Origin: Acidobacteriota bacterium
Lineage (GTDB): Bacteria > Acidobacteriota > Blastocatellia > UBA7656
Assembly: GCA_038040445.1 (NCBI GenBank)
Contig: JBBPIG010000022.1
Span: 56,838-120,837, forward strand
Length of the DNA stretch: 64,000 nucleotides
Direction of reading: 5' to 3'
In this document: one piece after another, positions 62,039 through 64,000 of the stretch
Layout of the letters: each line of letters opens with the position of its first letter
How positions within the stretch are numbered: position 1 is the stretch's first letter
Program-made: the position numbers and the translations under genes
Notes under the pieces: generated by a model
What the model was told of the DNA's origin: nothing
Seen by the model: the letters and a program-made list of their open reading frames with translations, nothing else
The model's database searches: none

Positions 62039-64000
62039 ATGGACTCAGTCTCAAGAGATGTCCGCTATGCGATAAGAACGCTGCTCAGATCTCCACTGTT
62101 CGGCACCGGAGCGGTGTTGACACTGGCTTTGGCCATTGGCTGTTGTACAGCAACCTTTAGCATTATCAGCTTCGCTCTGCTCCGTCCGATTTCGTGCGAC
62201 GAGCCGGACCGGTTGGTGGTTTTGGATGATGCGTTGCTGAGCCTGAGAGGCGACTCTTCACCGGGACCCCTTCTTGACTGGAAAGAGGGGCTTCAGACCT
62301 TCGCGGATGTGGCTGCCTATAGCGATTACAACGGCGGCGCCAATCTTTCGGGAGCCGGCGAGCCTAGTCGCGTACAGTGCGTCGAAGTGAGCGCAAGCTT
62401 CTTCAGAGTACTTGGCGTGAACGCCGCGCTTGGCCGGACAATCGGTGCGGAAGAAGAGCAAAGTGGCAATAATCGCGTAGCGATAATTAGCGCCGGGCTA
62501 TGGAAGCGCGATTTCGCAGCTTCGCCCGAGGTTCTTGGCCACACCATTTCGCTCAACTCAATTCCATTCACGATAATAGGCGTAGCTCCCGCCGACTTTC
62601 GACCTCCGACACGAGCTGAGCTCTGGGTTCCAATCTCGCTTGGAACGGATCGCGTGTTGACCAGCCCAACAATCTTCTACAACATAATCGGCCGGTTGAG
62701 GCCGAAGGTGACCCTTGATCAGGCAAGATCTGATGTTGCGGCCTTGAAAGAGCGATTCAGGCAAGTGCGAGCCGAAACCTGGGTGGCCAGGAGGAACATA
62801 AAGGTAGTTCCTCTGATCGAACGCATTACAGGTAGCTCTCAGACGGCTTTTCTTGTCCTGGCAGGTTCTGTGCTTCTCGTGATGCTGATAGCATGCGCGA
62901 ACGTAGGAAACCTGCTCTTGAGCCGAGCGACGCTCCGGAAGAGGGAGATGGCTGTGCGAGCGGCTTTGGGGGCATCGCGGTTGCGACTGGTCCGTCAGCT
63001 TCTGATAGAGAGTTTAGTCGTCGCCTCTGCAGGCGGTTTCCTGGGTTTTCTCGCGGCTCACTGGTTCTTGCAGAGTCTGAGGGGACTCAGCGCCACTCAG
63101 ATGTCGCCAGTTGTCGGCGCAACCATCGACGCCCGCGCTCTTATCTTCACTCTGGCGGCTTCCTTGTTGACCGGAGTATTAGCTGGCCTTGCTCCGGCGA
63201 TTCACGCATCCAAGGTTGATTTGAATGAGTCGCTCAAAAGGGGAGCGGCTGAGCAGGCGGGCGGGACTAGATGGGGGAGGCTTTTTGTTATTTCGGAGAT
63301 CGCCCTGGCGCTGGTGCTGCTCAGCGGCGCTGGACTCTTGGTCAAGAGCCTGGTTCGTCTTCAGCATGTTGATTCAGGTCTTGACCCTACGAACGTTCTA
63401 ACCGTCAGCATAGATTTGCCCCGCCAGAAGTATCCTCAAAAGGACATGCAGCTCCCGTACGGGCAACTGCTTAGCCGTCTGGCTTCGATTAGCGGGTGCC
63501 GCTCCGTTGGCGCAATCAACGCGCTGCCATTCAGCAACACTGATGTTTTCGCGGCCTTGTTTGATCTGGTTGGTCAGCCTGCTGATAAGAAGTTACAGGA
63601 TGGATTCGCGACCAAGGACCGATTCGCCACTAATCTTGTCGTCACGCCAAATTACTTTCGAACCATCGGCATACCGCTACTCAATGGACGGGTATTCTCG
63701 GAACGAGATAGTGAGGTTTCTCCCAAGGTCCTGATTGTCAACAGGTCATTCGCGAAGCGATACTGGCAGAATGAAGATCCCATCGGAAAACTCCTTTTGA
63801 TCGCAGGCGATCCGACGCCTAGCGAGATCGTCGGGGTCGTTGGCGACGTGAAGCACTTCGGGCTGGAAAAAGACTCCTTGCAAGAAATGTACAGACCCTA
63901 CACTCAGAGCTCTTCAGCTTTAACAAGCTTCGTCATCAGAACCGAGGATGACCCACTGCTAGTTGTTCCTGCCGTGCAGGCCGCAGTCAAGGCCTTGGAT
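62039..64000 (+). CDS. MacB/FtsX-like permease of the acidobacterial duplicated type (partial)
   Basis: The open frame from ATG 62039 runs out of the window (654 codons). It begins with VSRDVRYAIRTLLRSPLF, then a first membrane helix and a periplasmic MacB-like domain (FRVLGVNAALGRTIG, VAIISAGLWKRDFAASPEVLG, ELWVPISLG). The FtsX domain follows with three helices (LACANVGNLLLSRATLRKREMAVRAALGASRLRLVRQLLIES). A second copy of the periplasmic domain starts near residue 440. This duplicated layout without its own ATPase is the ADOP family. Its role, often proposed as peptide or lipid export, is not proven. Confidence 0.9.
   Translation, partial: MDSVSRDVRYAIRTLLRSPLFGTGAVLTLALAIGCCTATFSIISFALLRPISCDEPDRLVVLDDALLSLRGDSSPGPLLDWKEGLQTFADVAAYSDYNGGANLSGAGEPSRVQCVEVSASFFRVLGVNAALGRTIGAEEEQSGNNRVAIISAGLWKRDFAASPEVLGHTISLNSIPFTIIGVAPADFRPPTRAELWVPISLGTDRVLTSPTIFYNIIGRLRPKVTLDQARSDVAALKERFRQVRAETWVARRNIKVVPLIERITGSSQTAFLVLAGSVLLVMLIACANVGNLLLSRATLRKREMAVRAALGASRLRLVRQLLIESLVVASAGGFLGFLAAHWFLQSLRGLSATQMSPVVGATIDARALIFTLAASLLTGVLAGLAPAIHASKVDLNESLKRGAAEQAGGTRWGRLFVISEIALALVLLSGAGLLVKSLVRLQHVDSGLDPTNVLTVSIDLPRQKYPQKDMQLPYGQLLSRLASISGCRSVGAINALPFSNTDVFAALFDLVGQPADKKLQDGFATKDRFATNLVVTPNYFRTIGIPLLNGRVFSERDSEVSPKVLIVNRSFAKRYWQNEDPIGKLLLIAGDPTPSEIVGVVGDVKHFGLEKDSLQEMYRPYTQSSSALTSFVIRTEDDPLLVVPAVQAAVKALD

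Overview
The window looks like an Acidobacteriota chromosome, probably Blastocatellia-like. The assignment is an inference from gene content: a MacB-like permease of the acidobacterial duplicated orphan permease type, a winged-helix/TolB/TPR regulator, a fused alpha/beta E1 dehydrogenase, an AmmeMemoRadiSam enzyme and fairly high G+C. No rRNA, CRISPR array or intact insertion sequence was found. Two tRNAs are present: Ala(CGC) and initiator Met(CAT).

Layout. 1-1050: the end of a very Cys-rich protein and a decayed cupin-like gene with an in-frame stop. 1060-14271: cell-envelope and housekeeping genes (two polytopic membrane proteins including an O-antigen ligase-like one, a 5'-3' exonuclease, an exported tyrosine phosphatase-like protein, tRNA-Ala, a fused E1 dehydrogenase, PBP4-type DacB, AmrS, a DHH phosphoesterase, a flavin-binding-fold protein, a methyltransferase and 3-hydroxybutyryl-CoA dehydrogenase). 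14741-42071: a large co-directional cluster for an extracellular contractile injection system (eCIS), followed by a convergent sigma-54 activator (42215-43621) whose receiver domain lacks the phosphorylatable Asp. 43900-50400: a stretch of broken genes (baseplate fragment joined to an FtsX tail, HlyD head, delta-60 repeats, frameshifted phospholipase D joined to an EEP nuclease tail) around an intact P-type ATPase and two membrane proteins. 50433-57868: tRNA-fMet with its terminator, an FtsB/DivIC-like protein, phosphohexomutase, MoxR, Nudix, DUF58, SpoIIM and DNA polymerase III delta'. 58052-64000: a transcription regulator, a row of small exported Cys-rich peptide genes (three intact, one broken), a membrane-anchored thioredoxin-like protein and the start of a MacB-like permease.

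The eCIS. One sheath, one tube, a hub-assembly chaperone, a DUF4255 cap protein and an AAA+ ATPase form the first module. LysM, hub, spike, PAAR-like tip, gp25, two gpJ-type wedge proteins, a gpI/beta-helix protein and a DUF6519 protein form the second module, with gene overlaps typical of translational coupling. Between them (23599-28728) lies a looser cargo region: a tandem P-domain protein and two proteins with the eCIS-core DUF4157 domain, each followed by a gene of unknown function. Both DUF4157 proteins carry the same N-terminal cysteine spacing, C-x-C-x9-C-x2-C, a possible loading signal. A 75-bp copy of the 3' end of the P-domain gene sits just upstream of the second effector, which looks like a scar of cassette duplication. 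No tape-measure gene is recognisable.

The second candidate system is the cassette at 60242-61977. Related small exported peptides with a C-x-C ... Y-G ... C ... C pattern precede a membrane-tethered CGVC thioredoxin-fold protein that could act on their cysteines.
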